Counted from the first letter of the stretch, positions 50,210 through 62,034 are shown. The stretch is DNA of 64,000 bases from Limnomonas spitsbergensis (GCA_037349105.1 JAYJMM010000102.1:2790001-2854000), one strand, 5' to 3'. The notes: a model not told the origin generated them from the letters alone. Numbers and translations: made by a program.

Positions 50210-53200
50210 CTAGTAGGTCTGCCACTCATCAGTCACTAGGCAGGACCCCTCATCCTCAAGGTCGCCAGCTTCATCGATCGAGAAGAGCTCTCCCGCCGAC
50301 ATCCCCATCGGCTGCGGGCTCTCCACATCAGAGCCTTCGTCACCGGAAGCCACCGTGTTTCGCCATCTGCATCATTCAAGATGAAGGGATCAGGCTTAGC
50401 AAACAGGTAGCGACATCTGCATAATTTAAGGTGAAGGGTGTAGGGGTCGACGTGTTACACATCTGCAAAATTTGGGGTCCAGGGTACATGTTGTGCAATC
50501 TGAATGCCAGCTGAGTCAGACAATCCGGTAGAGGGTCCAGGCCCTAGGAGCACAGGACAGGGCCATCAAGTCAACCTTGCAACCGCGATTTTGTTGAAGG
50601 ATGGTGTGGTTTGTGCGAAGGCCAGGGTGGAGAATGCAGGCTCATTTACAGGAGGCGTGGGCATTTGACAACGAAATGGACTACTGGACTGCCAACCTTT
50701 TATGCTTATGGGTCCAGTAGCTGACCACCGGTAGGCTGCAGCTAGCTTGTCATGAAGTCAAAGGGTTGACACATCCCTCAATGCAAATGTGCCCAGTGGC
50801 TGAACTCCAGTAGCATTCAGCTAGCTTTTGGAATGACAAGGGTAAGAATAGGGCGTCACCTGGCTTCTGACTGAGCTGCAGTCACGTACCACCTCTCCCC
50901 TTATTAACACCCTGTTGACCCGCTGTAGCGTACTGCCCCCCTTGATCATTGCCTCTGCTGAATTGCTGTAGCGTGCTGCCCCTCTACCCCTACACCCTTT
51001 CCTGACCTGCGGTAACGCACTGCCAGCTTGTCATACGAGACGGGGAGGGACCATGTGTCACCACCGCGTATCATTCGATCCTGTTGGCCCAGCACCAGAG
51101 GCATGTCCTCCCCAAGCACCTGGCCTGCCACCTGCAGGAGAATCAGGAGGAATCACAGGCTAAGGGACATGGGCAATGGGATCCTCAACCTGCAGGAAAA
51201 GGAGGACGAGAATTTGCAGGATTAGGGTTCAGAGTAATGGTTGAGGGTTGAGAGGATCAGTTTCCTGGGTGAGGATGGTTCGCAGGCGTATGGTTTTGGG
51301 CTCGGAAATCCGCCAACAAGGTGGAGGATCTTCAGGCTGAAGAAGAGCGGGGCATGTGTTGGCGTGTCGGAAGTGGAACACCGCCACATAGGAGGCATGA
51401 AAGGTAGGGGGGCTGGCGGCAAGAGCATTTTGATCTATAAATGATCAAGTCACTTCCTCCTCTGGGGCTACTGCAGCTGACGCAGGGATCAAACGTGCTG
51501 CTCGTGCAAGTGGATATCCTGTCCCAAACAACAGCCAGTAAACCATATACTCAACTAGGCTAAAATAGCCTGCTAGGACATCAAACCTACTTTTTGAAAG
51601 AGCTGCCTCTCCGGGCCCTTCAAAATGTGCGGGTTCTCCCACCAGTGGGCCCTCCCCAGGATTGTTCTCCAGTCCGAACTTACTAATACCCTAACCAGAC
51701 CCCCCCCATGAGGACCTGCAAATGGCCACTCACTAAATTCCACAACCCTTGGGAAAATGGTACGTTCTTTAGCCACAGATGGCAGTCCAGGGTTAAGGAT
51801 TAGGAATGAAGGTTTCAAGCCAGCTCACAATATTCCACACCCAGCTCGATATTTCACGTCCGACTCACAATATTCCACACCCGGTCGATGAAAGGTACGT
51901 GCTTCAGCCACGGGAGGAAGTCGAGGCTCATGCGGTACAGCAGGCGGGTGTGGCCCGGCTTGCTAGGCACGCACACGTGCAGCTGGTGCAAGTGCTTCTC
52001 GCAGTTCTCAGCCTTCATCCCGCGCATGATCTGCCCCGGCTGTGCCAGCCCGATCACCGACAGCGTCATGCATGGCGGCAGGAACGCCATGTCGATTGGG
52101 TAGGGGTCCCATGTGCCGCTCAGCAGCCGATCTGCATGGAACTTCACGAAGTCGGGTACCGGCCAGCCCTTGGCGAAGGTAGCCGTGTGCGTGAAGGGCG
52201 CGTGAGCGAGGTCCAGGAGGTTCTCAATCAGCAGGCCGTGCTCCACCGGCACCTCCACTACGATCTCCGCGTGTATGTCATAGCCTTTGGGCGGCAACGT
52301 GAAGTCTGGCACCTGGAGGATGGGTGAATGGCGGGCGGAAGTTGGGTGGAGGGTGGGTGAAAGATGGGCAGAAGTTGGATGACAGTTGGGTGGGGAAGTG
52401 GGGCAGTTGGGCGGAAGGTTGGATGGCATTTGGGTGGACGTTGGGAGTACACCAGCCAAAGGGAAGGCGAAATGCAAGCCTGCCACTAGCTCTGATGCAA
52501 TCCTGCTTAGGGCAGCGCCTGCAGGAGCTCACCTGGGATGGCATGCCCTGGCCGGGCCACACCCAGACGAACCCGTCCTTCTCCACACATGGCAGCGCGG
52601 CCACGGCCACGTTGCGGCACTGCTGCGTGCTCGGCATCTTGACACACTCTCCATCGCCGCGGAACTGCCACCCATGGTATGCACACTCGATGTTGCCGTC
52701 AACCACGCGCCCAATGGACAGCGGGCAGGCGCGATGCGCGCACTGGTCCCGCACGCACGCCGGGGCGCCCGCCGCGTCGCGGAACAGCACCCACGGCTCG
52801 CCAAACAGCTCGATAGGGAGCATCAGGTCTTTCTTCAGCCGGCTCGAAAACTCAGATGGGTACCAAAACGTTTTGAGCTGCTCCTCCAGCACCAAGCTGC
52901 TCTGCAGGCCTCTGCATGGTCAAGAGGTGCGGGCAGAGCACAGGAGTCAGTATATTTCCACACAGGCAGCCAATCAGCCAATCAGTCACCTGATCCCCCA
53001 GTGCACTGAGCAGGGGCGAAATCGCCAGGGTGTGCTGCTGATCTTGCTCGTATATATTTAATATACTAAACATGCATCTTCCTTATGTATACCATATTTA
53101 ATGTTTCTTAAGCAGCCCTCAGTCTCCAAGTTGAAGCAAACGCAGAAGTAGAGAGATGCTTCTCCCCTCCAGCTCAGAAATGGGGGAGGAGCCATTTTCT

Positions 53201-55397
53201 GTGACTTCATGGGCACATAACCCCCTGTTTCAGGACCCCCATGAGCGTAGGGGCTCTTCCCTAGGAGGTATGCCATGCACCTGCCGCTCCCATCAGCCCC
53301 AAGCCCCCGCATATTGGACAAAAGACACCACTCAGCCCCCCCTGCGTCATGCTTTAACCAAATTTATAAGGGGTGGCCAGATGGCAGTATAATTAGGAAA
53401 CCATTTCATTGCAGTGGCCTGGAATCTTGAGAAACCACTCATGCACTCCATCCCCACGGCTCACATGTTGCGCTTCTGTGCGGGAGCCCTCATTGAAGAC
53501 ACAGACGGCGTATAGCTAGTGGACGGCCTGTTGTTCCCGGCCGGAGCAGCCGGTACGGCAGGCTGTGGCCTGCTGACCGCTACAGCCTTAGAAACCGTTG
53601 CAGCTGGCAGGGCTGGCGGCGTGGACGGGTGCTCTAGGAACATCTGCATTGATGTAACGGGTCGGGCAGGAGGGTCAGCGAGGGCGCTAGGGTGTGAGGG
53701 GGCGCAGGCAGGGGCGCCCAGGGGGGCAGCAAGGGGCAGGGAGGGACCGGGCAAGGGGGGATAACAACGTGCCATGGGCGTGTCGACTGAAGTGTATATC
53801 CAGAGTTCATTAGATTCTCATCCCACACACCCCTGCTGGGAGGGTTTCATTGGGATGATGAGGGCTAAACCTTGACCGGCCTACACATCCCAAGCAACAG
53901 GGCTTGCTGCACCGAGCCCTGCTGGCCGTTTGCCGGCTTATTGCTTAAGCAAAGCCTATAAATTAAGAATTGTCAGCAGCCCAAGGGCTTGCCATCAAAG
54001 AAGACGCGACTGAGGAGTCCAAGTTGACAGTTTCTCATCTAGTGCTAAGTTCATAACCTAGGTGTTGCTGCTCAGTTGTTAGGACGCCACCGTGAGGGTG
54101 TAGCAGCGCTGCCCCAGTTGTATACCGTGTAGTGCCTGTCGAGCACTATGTAGTGCTCGGCAGGCACTACACAGGATTAAACTGGGGCAGCGCTGCTACA
54201 GAGGGCTGGGAAGGTCACACTGCTGGTGCTCCTGCGCTCGCCCATCCTGGCGACATGGCTGTCGAGATCTTTCAATGGGTGAACATCATGCCCCAGTTCC
54301 CATGCTCTGACCGTTCTGCAACCGTACCGATGATTGGTAAGGACATCATGTCACCTTCCCTCTCTGCACTGACAGTGTATGCATGACCCCCCTGCGCCTA
54401 TATGTCAGGATAAGCTGTCAGAAAACGTCCCTCCTACATCTTGCCCACATTCTTCCTACTGTTCTTAACTGCTAGCAAGCAGTCTGCTAACTGCTTGTTA
54501 GCAGTCTGTGAACTGCTAGTTGTTTGTCAGTTGAGGGCCTCTCACCGCCTCGGCTCGTAGCTGGTTAATATGCTGCAGGTTTTGTTCTACTCGGCCCTGC
54601 GTCGCCCTCAGCTTCAGCTGCGCATCGTCCACCTGGCTCTTCAGTTCCGTCAGCTGTCGCTTCATGTCGCCGATGCTGGTCGTCTCTGCGCTCTGTAACT
54701 CTTCAGCCTGAATGCCAGGGCACAGCCAGATCTCAGTAAAAATGCAGCGTAGGTCTGCACTTGAATTCGACATGTGATCCCGGAAAGGCATGGCCGATTT
54801 TACTGCGTGTGCTGTACGCACTGGCAATTATGGCCAAGTCGATCACTGCTCATACGCTGTCACTGTTAATATTTCATTCCTGTCACATAGCATCCCTTCC
54901 ACCCAGCGCACCCTTTTGAAGGCGTCCTCGATGACCGCGAGTGTTGCAGTCTCTTCGGATTTGCTGATGAGCTCGTATGCGAACTCCCAATTTTTGCGTC
55001 GCATTTTTAAGTACTCTAGCTTGCTTCGAGCCTCCCACGGCTCTAAATTCCCTGCCAGACGCTCGTTGAGCACTGCCAGGTCCAACAGCTCGTTCATCTT
55101 GCGGGACTCGCTTGTCCGGACGCGCACTCGTGGTACATCCTGCATCCACTCCGGTGTCCATTTGTAGCCCCCTCCAAAGAAGGATCCGTAGCGCTTGAAC
55201 TTGGAGTCTGGGTCGTGGAAATCCACAGTGAGGGGCATAGCATGCTGCCCCTCAAGGGAGGCAGAGGAGGCAAGGTCGTCCGTGCCGACGACTTTAGCTT
55301 TAAAAATACCCTGCTGCCTGCCCCTCGAGGGTCGCAAGATACACATCCGAGCACTGGGGCGACCGAGGCCGCTCCGCATCGTACCACCATGTCGCAT
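50210..55397 (-). CDS. Chlorophyllide a oxygenase, 7 exons
   Basis: CAO is the chloroplast Rieske mononuclear-iron oxygenase that converts chlorophyllide a to b in two oxygenations using O2 and reduced ferredoxin. Exons: 55397-54912, 54707-54546, 53643-53465, 52911-52533, 52312-51869, 51131-51007 and 50366-50210. All AG/GT borders and phases agree, giving 643 residues, the length usual in chlorophycean CAO. After a basic transit-like N-terminus comes the regulatory A domain ([34 protein letters not shown]). A coiled B linker follows ([16 protein letters not shown]). The catalytic domain has the Rieske ligands CAHRACPL and CAYHGW, and the iron site [13 protein letters not shown]. Near the end are [15 protein letters not shown] and [15 protein letters not shown], and it stops after TDEWQTY. 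All key residues look intact. The start could instead be the Met at 55,379. An alternative assignment (PAO, Tic55) is excluded by the A/B domains. Confidence 0.97.
50366..50505 (-). repeat. 3' splice-site ladder of CAO last exon
   Basis: The real acceptor TTGAATGATGCAG|ATGGCG (exon starts 50,366) is preceded by TTAAATTATGCAG|ATGTCG (50,416), AAATTTTGCAG|ATGTGT (50,462) and GGCATTCAG|ATTGCA (50,499). Spacing is 50, 46 and 37 bp. The flanking CCTTCAxCTT and CCCCTACACCC also repeat. Confidence 0.85.
50890..51010 (-). repeat. 5' splice-site ladder of CAO exon 6
   Basis: The exon end GCAGTGCGTTACCGCAG|GTCAGG (51,007) is followed by diverged copies GGCAGCACGCTACAGCAATT (~50,966) and GGCAGTACGCTACAGCGGGT (~50,922), each with a GGGGTAGAGG- or GGGGAGAGG-like tail. 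The period is ~42 bp. Confidence 0.75.
51818..51892 (-). repeat. Duplicated donor of CAO exon 5
   Basis: GGTGTGGAATATT|GTGAGTCGG at the exon end (51,869) is repeated 39 bp downstream as GGTGTGGAATATT|GTGAGCTGG (~51,830). The second donor is also a good consensus, so alternative use would insert 39 nt; frame and stops should be checked. Confidence 0.9.
52318..52450. repeat. GTTGGGTGG-type intronic repeat
   Basis: Degenerate ~14-16 bp units of AGTTGGGTGGA and GGATGGCxTTTGGGTGG lie upstream of the CAO exon 5 acceptor. Confidence 0.75.
53855..53960 (-). mobile_element. SINE-like repeat copy
   Basis: GGGCTAAACCTTGACCGG, CCCAAGCAACAGGGCTTGC and TGCACCGAGCCCTGCTGG, in a CAO intron. Confidence 0.7.
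54099..54200. repeat. 102-bp near-perfect hairpin in CAO intron
   Basis: The outer arm TGTAGCAGCGCTGCCCCAGTT pairs exactly with 54,180-54,200. The inner arm (54,127-54,148, GTGTAGTGCCTG...GAGCACTA) pairs with 54,151-54,172 with about one mismatch and a two-base loop. Between the arms is a 7-8 nt internal loop on each side. The shape would suit a small-RNA precursor, a cruciform or a tiny foldback element. Confidence 0.85.
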
Positions 55398-56483
55398 CTG
55401 GCTGAACAGATTATTATTATGATGTTAAGCCAAGCGCAGAGCGATGGCCAGCAATAAGGCTTGATGATGAAAGTTTCGACAGGCTGGGTCAGTCTGGCGT
55501 GAGCAAATCAAGGCAACGCTTTTTGAATCGGGGATACGAAAAGCGTTGTGTGGCTGACGGGTTGTACGGAGATCGACGTACTGAGAGCGTGGCGGGCATG
55601 CGCGGGAGATCCCCTGAAGATCCTCTGCCAGCGCGGCCCTGCAGAGACAAGGGAGCATCGATGGGACGCTTCGGGAGGGCCAGGAACGTTTCGCTTTCCA
55701 AAACTGCAGGAAATTACATTTATTTGAGGGGCGAAGTCTATGAGACCAGCATAGACAAGGCCACAGCCTCATGTGTGAGTGACACTTTCTAGGTGTCAGC
55801 TACTCAGCTCCAGGCCTGCTGGGTCTAGGCCACGGTTTCTTTTACTCTGCCTCCGCAGCACTGAAGCTACATCACAGCCTAAGGCTGGGGAATCTTGGTG
55901 GTCCTGCTGCAACAAGCCTGCTGCTAAGGCCACTGGCTGTAATCTGTTGAAGGCTTCGTCAATTCGACCCCATCGGTTCAGTAGTGAGTACACGGTGGGA
56001 TGGACCCTGGGGATGCCAACCCCCAAAAAGCTGTAGTCGGCAGTGCTCAGTCCAGGCTTCAGCTGCGGTGAAACACCCGACAGCCAGGCACAGCCATTTA
56101 CCTGCTTTGTTTCATTCCGCAAGGTGCCTCCCAGCCATACGTGTCAATGACATTATACCTCTGGGCCCTGCCCAAAAGGCTCGGCTGCCATGCATGTATA
56201 TATGGGAGGCTGTGTTGTAAAGAAGCTGGGAATCGATTGTACCAGATGCTCATTGAAGTGCATGGAATATTTTGTGAAGTTTGTACACTCCATTAAAGCA
56301 TCACAATTTAAGCATGGGATTTGGGTTCAGGTAATAATTACATTTAGACAGCGGGCTTCAAACAATGAACGCCCTTTGCAAGAAAAGACACCGCAAAAAT
56401 CCAGTGGTATGGGAATGAAACTCAATAGTTCAAAGAATAGCCCTGGTCAGAAAGCAGAAGATCGTGGAATAGCCCTTTACAGA
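55398..56483. other. CAO upstream region and repeat fragments
   Basis: Presumed CAO 5' UTR and promoter. No clear TATA box is seen. An inverted LINE-tail fragment lies at ~56,140-56,190 (GTGTCAATGACATTATACCTC, GGGCCCTGCCCAAAAGGCTC). A minus-strand frame at 56122-55796 (GIPRVHPTVYSLLNRWGRID) looks protein-like but is unrecognised. Confidence 0.4.
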
Positions 56484-57700
56484 GCATGGGTGTGCACAGC
56501 CGGATTTTAGAAAGTTTGAAGGAGATGTATCAGGATGTAAAAATCCGTGTACGGGTTGGTGGTAAACTGGGAGATAGTTTCTCCTCCTTTATGGGTGTTA
56601 AACAAGGAGACCCGCTGTCCCCTCTATTGTCTGGCCTGTTTATCGACCGTTTCGAGAAGTTTGTCGCAAGTGAGTGCCCTGATATTGGCGCCCGTCTTTC
56701 ACATGCTTTGGTCAGAGTTTTACTTTATGCTGATGATCTGGTGTTATTCGCTGAATCGCCGGATGATCTGCAAAAACTTCTTGATGCTCTCCATATTTTT
56801 TGTCGCCACAATGCCTTGACAGTCAATGTAAAAAAATCTGAAGCAGTTGTTTTTAACCAGAATATTGCAGTCATTTGGCATCTCTGTCTTATGACGGAAG
56901 CGTTCTTGATATTAAGCCCTTTTTCTTCTACTTGGGTATGTTATTTGATGAGGCAGAGGGTATGAAGGGAGCAGGTAGACGTTGTGTCAACAAAGGGAGG
57001 GCAGCTTTGTATGCCATGGTCCGGAGATGTCATGAGCTTGACATACACAATGTTCACATTAAATGTCATATTTTTTACTCTTTCCTGTGCTGCTCCTGAC
57101 TCAGAACGCTCGGGGTTCAAATTGTTTACGTTCTCTAAGTGGTTCCAAATTAAGCGTGATGTGAAGGAGACTTTCTGGTACAATTTGAGTAAGCCTAATA
57201 TTATTTTCGCTGTAGCCCGGTATCGGATGGGGTCGCATTGGCTGAATGTTGAGACGGGGCGCTTTGAGAAACCCTGTGTGCCTCGTAGCGAGAGGATTTG
57301 TAGATGTTGCAATCTTAAATGTCGGGAGGATGAGCTTCACATGATTTACTGCCCGTTCTATACAGACCTTCGTTTTCAGTTTAACCTTACTTTCCATAAT
57401 TTCCTAGAGGACGAGGATGAGGCCATGAAACGGTACGCAAATGGAGTGTGGGGCAAACTAAATGCAGCGGATTCTGCATATGTGTTCTGGAAGAAATTTG
57501 GTTGTTTTATCTTTCAGTGTATGATGAAAAGAGAGAATCATCTCAAAACTCTGCCAATTTCCTGTCTCCCCCCTAACTCTCTAGGCGGTGCTCAAACAAA
57601 CTCTTTTGCACCCACGTCATGTTTTATGGCTGGGGCTTATCTTCTGCACTATGGGGTTCATTCCCACGCCACTGTCGTGGTCGTTGGCTAGTTGCTTGCC
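56484..57700 (+). mobile_element. Second LINE: partial RT and zinc tail, frameshifted
   Basis: The plus strand encodes a short RT piece: VRVGGKLGDSFSSFMGVKQG, DPLSPLLSGLFIDRF, RVLLYADDLVLFAESPDDLQ and HNALTVNVKKSEAVVFNQ. After a shift near 56,870 the frame is SLSYDGSVLDIKPFFFYLGM and CHELDIHNVHIKCHIF. After another near 57,070 it is WFQIKRDVKETFWYNLSKPN and ERICRCCNLKCREDELHMIY plus CPFY, a zinc motif. The 5' part (endonuclease and RT motifs 1-4) is missing. This family is distinct from the LINE at 45-48 kb and more AT-rich. Confidence 0.85.
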
Positions 57701-57912
57701 CAGGGGGGTCACTGGTTTTCGCTTTCTGTCCTAGTGTATCAAGTGCCTGTACTGGTTTACGGGCACATGTCCCATGCATCAAGTGTGATGCTCTGTTGGA
57801 CTGTAAAAACTTCACAACTTCACAGCCCTGGTCAGAGAGCAGAAGATCGTGGAATAGCCCTGGTCAGAAAGCAGAAGATCATGGAATAGCCCTGGTCAGA
57901 AAGCATGACGTG
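57650..57912 (+). repeat. LINE-associated 3' repeats
   Basis: 57,650-57,800 matches 25,870-25,960 and, inverted, 31,575-31,770, so it is probably the common tail of this LINE family. It is followed by three near-perfect ~30-bp copies of GGAATAGCCCTGGTCAGAAA plus GCAGAAGATC (57,820-57,910). The same unit occurs at 56,435-56,475, just left of the LINE, so the two sets bracket it. Confidence 0.75.
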
Positions 57913-57914
57913 GG

Positions 57915-58560
57915 TTAAAGAGAGTTCGATTTTACTTTGCCTACACAATTTGCAAGGAGACCGAATATTCGACAAACATTCTCCCATTTCATCATGTACT
58001 GAAAAAGAAGGAAACCCATAATCCTCCGAAAGGTGTGCACATTCCTAACATAAATGGATGCCTGACAAATTAGGAATAGCTCAATATCCAGAGAAGAATT
58101 GGTTGGAACAGTAAAACAGCCAATGCCAGGAGTCATCAGCCTGCACGCTTAAAAGCCGGTCCAACAATTAGGAACCCCAGCCTTTACCATATCACAGCTT
58201 TCCAGCATAGCCATTTTCCTAGGTCCTCACCACTGGTCCTCATCAGGTCTCTCATGAAATCCGTTCCAAAGCCTCAAAGGCTGCAGAAAAAACTGATGGC
58301 ACAGGGTTCACGCTGAAGCTCGCTCTTTATAATTTTGCGTTACCCGGCCACAGAATCATTAAGACGTAGACATTGCCCAAGGAATCATGAATTACCTTGA
58401 AGCCCCTGGAATACTAGTGTTGGTCAGACATGCCCTTTTCGAGAGATGACTGCCCCCCTCATTTCACAACCATGCAAAAGGATGGGCTTGACCAAAGAGT
58501 AAAAATATGACACTTAGTATGAACATTGTGTATGTCAACTCCATGAGATCTCAAAAAATC
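57915..58560 (-). mobile_element. Inverted copy of the same LINE (3' end)
   Basis: On the minus strand, CACAATGTTCATACTAAGTG plus TCATATTTTTACTC (~58,530) matches the plus-strand copy near 57,045. FQYMMKWENVCRIFGLLA (~57,990) matches FQCMMKRENHLKTLPI of the plus copy. The two fragments lie tail to tail. Confidence 0.75.
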
Positions 58561-58569
58561 AGCCAATGA

Positions 58570-60660
58570 AGCAAATGTACATGCACCGTTTTCCCCAGTA
58601 GACTCCACGCAACGCCCTGGCTATTATTTAATTTCATATACCGGTATCGGTATATGCTGCAATATATACAAATAAATGTCTTGTACCGTGCGTACCAAAC
58701 ATAATGAAAATAAACTCATTTACACTCCGCACACCTGGGTAAAATGGATGCAGCCTGCAGGTCAGCTACAAACAACCACATCAGTAGTGCTCCTGGCTCG
58801 CGATTGCCCGATATTTGGCACCCCCCAAAATCAAGTTGCATGAGGTTTTAATGATGATGATGATACATAAATGTGTAACACGATGTTTCTATACTCCATG
58901 TTTCAGCGATAAAGCATACCTCAAAGTCTCCTAATTTTCCCACTTATATATCCTCCCTCCCTCTTAGCAGACGTGGCTGACTCCCTATAACATATAATAA
59001 AACATTGTTAACATTTCAATTATGACCGGTACCATAAAACAATGTTACATAATAATTACCATAAACAGCGAGGTGGATACTGGATATGGACAAGATCAAA
59101 ACTAACCTCAACACCAAGGGCAGGGGTACTGACAACTGGACAACCTGCGTATCACAACCGAGCCTGATAGCCCCCAACGCATTAAAATTAAAAATAAGGG
59201 ACGGCTTCAAGATAGAATCGACCGTCACGCTGCAAGCACTATCTGCCTTGCCGTGCTGGGAAAAAGTGAAAAACCATTCAGGTCAGTTCCAGTCAATCTG
59301 CCAGTGAGGAACTCCGTGAGGATACCTGATTTTTGCAAAATTCTAACAAAAGCCTCCCTTTGGGATTAGCCAGCCCATCTGCACGGCCCCATAGTGCCGC
59401 AGGGTATACATGCATGCGAATTCATGACGTCATACGGGATCGGTGGATTAGCTGCGCCCAAACCCTCCCTCTCTCACATGTCTACGTCTCTTCGATGTTG
59501 CAACGGTAATCCTGGAGAGAGGCAGGCATCTCATAAGTTGTCAATTTAAGGCTTTTTAGAATGAAATATAAAACTAAAAACGAACAGCACAGTAGCACAC
59601 CCACACGTGAGGTGCAGTTATTCGTCATGACAAAGTGTCAGACAGGAGGGGATTCTTTGAAGGGCTGGGCAATTTATAGTCATGGAACCGTAACGTTAAG
59701 TCTGTTTAGGCGGAAGTGGTGTTGTTGGAACGGATGGAAGTGATTACGGGATGCAGAAGTGGTGTCAGAAGTGGTGTCTCATCATAGTGTCACAATAATT
59801 GTACAGTTCTTCAGTCTGACTGAATATTTCTGTTTTCTTCGTAATAGACCGTCTTACGTAAAACCAGAGTCTCTTTTATGGTGTCAGAGCACAACAATGA
59901 TCCTTTGCCTGTTTCAGAGGCTGGTAAGATGTGTATGTCCCACTGTGGCAAGATACAAGCCATTATACCGATATTGTTATAGGGGCACACATTTGTGATA
60001 TACCAAAATAAATAAGATACAACGTGAAAGGACTGGCCCGTGAGTGGATAGTGCACCGCGGTGTGCACAACAGTAGTGACACATAAAGCACATGGCTACT
60101 ACACACTGCATGCCATAGGCAGGAAGAACAACTGTGGAACGCAGCAATAAGCCATGCGAAATGAAGCACAACAATACAAAAAAACAAGGGTTAAGTACAT
60201 TCCCGGAATCACTGGCCCTGAATCGGATGGCCCAGCCAAGTGCAAAACCCCTCAGTACCGAGCTCAGTACCACCGGTCACAACCAACGTTCTCTAGTGCA
60301 AGAAAACGCGGTTGAAACAGGGAAACTCAGGAGGCGGGCCCAGGGGCGAGCCCTCTCGACCTGAAGTGGAAGTTTCATCTTGGTCTTATTCGTAGATGCT
60401 GCGTGACGAAATTTCACGCACGTCAAGAAAGCCCCTTAATCACATTTTCCACATCGTGTCATGCTCTGATGCCGTGCTGGATATTTCGTTTCAACTCTTT
60501 TGTGTGGCGGTACAACCTACCTGACCTTCGAAAGGAACGAGCTCCTACTCAAGTATATAGACAGGAACAGTCTCTCCTTTATATCACCAGGCAATTCTTG
60601 ATAACTCAGGGTCTCGTGACCCACACCACGTCGTCTTTGCCGCTACGCGGCTCAAAATTT
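58570..60660. other. AT-richer stretch, no gene seen
   Basis: Only short unsupported ORFs. There is a small GATGAT microsatellite at 58,848-58,866 and a GAAGTGGTGT direct repeat near 59,760. I see no RNA gene signature. Confidence 0.45.
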
Positions 60661-60665
60661 AAGCC

Positions 60666-60944
60666 TTGGGGCCTCCATATTTTTCCAGAATCCAAGCCAG
60701 GGGCTGCAGCATGCATCTTCTGGATGAGGATGGCGATGAGGAAAAGGAACTCGACGTGCCCATCAGCACGTCCAAGCGCTTGTCGCGAGTCGATCCCAGT
60801 CTCGGCACGAGTATATTTTTCTGGATGAAGAAGCACGGCAAGGTAGGAAACAAGAAGCCGGTACTGGACTGGGAAGTGAAACATGCTATTGATTTGTTTG
60901 TCGTGAGATTTCTCCCGACGGCATGCACATTTTCTGTCAAGTGA
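60666..60944 (+). CDS. Hypothetical small ORF
   Basis: Ninety-two codons, including LLDEDGDEEKELDVPISTSK, RLSRVDPSLGTSIFFWMKK and VLDWEVKHAIDLFVVRF. The composition is protein-like (acidic, then basic/amphipathic) but no family is recognised. The opposite strand is also open, so coding status is doubtful. Confidence 0.25.
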   Translation: MGPPYFSRIQARGCSMHLLDEDGDEEKELDVPISTSKRLSRVDPSLGTSIFFWMKKHGKVGNKKPVLDWEVKHAIDLFVVRFLPTACTFSVK

Positions 60945-61610
60945 CCCGCAGCTTTTTGCTGCCAACTTTTTGCCTCTTCCTGGGTGCAACAACTGCGACA
61001 TAGAGAACAAAAAACAAAATCCACTGCCCAGCATATCCACGGGGATCTCCGCCACCCGCAGCTCTCCAGCCCCGTAGATATTCGGGCACGGTTTCCCCGC
61101 AGCAAAAGTTCAGTTAACTGCTTTACTGCTTCCCACAGAGATGTAGTCACAAGACAGACGTAGAACTCCCCATAATTCCTAGGTGCTGTGGCAGGGATCC
61201 CTAGGTTTGAAACCAACCACCGCGGTGCAGCAAGCGCTGCTGCGAAACCCGCTGTGAATAACAGCACTGCCTCCTAAATAACCGAGATGCCTCACTAGCC
61301 TGCCCCCTCCCCACAACGTTCCCCCACAGAACGTCAAGCACAAGTTACCCAAGCAGCAGCTGTGAGTACACCGTCTCAAAAGAGCCTCGGTCAGTCCTCA
61401 AAAACGTTGCCCATGAGTGCATGCTGGCCATGCGCCCATGCCGATAGACAGCCTTGGGACCTTGAAATGCATGCAGGGTCATGTGCTCATGCAAGGTTTG
61501 TTTCATGGTTGACTCGTGGTCCCCTCCCAGCTCCAGGCGGCGCTAAACTAGGCTGTATGCACTTGATAGATCTCGTCTCTTGGCATGCACGCCATGCACT
61601 GTTTATTTGC
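60945..61610. other. No supported gene
   Basis: Overlapping short ORFs on both strands without motifs or convincing splice partners. Confidence 0.4.
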
Positions 61611-61614
61611 ATGT

Positions 61615-61720
61615 TCTTCAGCTACGATTCAGCTTCATCATATTCCATGGCCGGGGCGGCCTGCTGCAGCAAGTCCTGTTACTTGGGCCACCGTCGGTAG
61701 GCTGGCTGGTCTGATCTATA
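61615..61720 (+). mobile_element. SINE-like repeat copy
   Basis: TTCAGCTACGATTCAGCTTC, ATGGCCGGGGCGGCC, CTGCTGCAGCAAGTCCTGTT and ACTTGGGCCACCGTCGG, in family order. Confidence 0.7.
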
Positions 61721-62034
61721 GGTGGCCCAGTGTCTGCCGCCTCGTGGCCTGCTTAAGGTGGCCTGGCACTCACTACATAGATTCTGACGCTCTGTCGCCC
61801 TCCTCACTACTCATTCGGCCATGCCTGCTTGAGGCAGCCAAGGAGCACTGGCCTGTCCGTCAGTCACCAGACCTGCACCTTCAGAATGGCACTGGTTGTC
61901 CATTCACATCATTGGCAAAAAGAACGGGCTCCAGCGCCGTACCACGACCATAGATACTTGGATGCATGGCCTGATGCGTTGCCTGCCTGAATGGTCACCA
62001 GTGGTGTATTAAAATTTGCACCAGACTACCTTAG

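Noticed and set aside
52278..52895. Pheophorbide a oxygenase or Tic55 as identity of the Rieske gene
   Set aside because: The upstream exons encode the CAO-specific A and B domains and the C-terminal VLGQQDRM...AVRYRRWRN segment is CAO-type.
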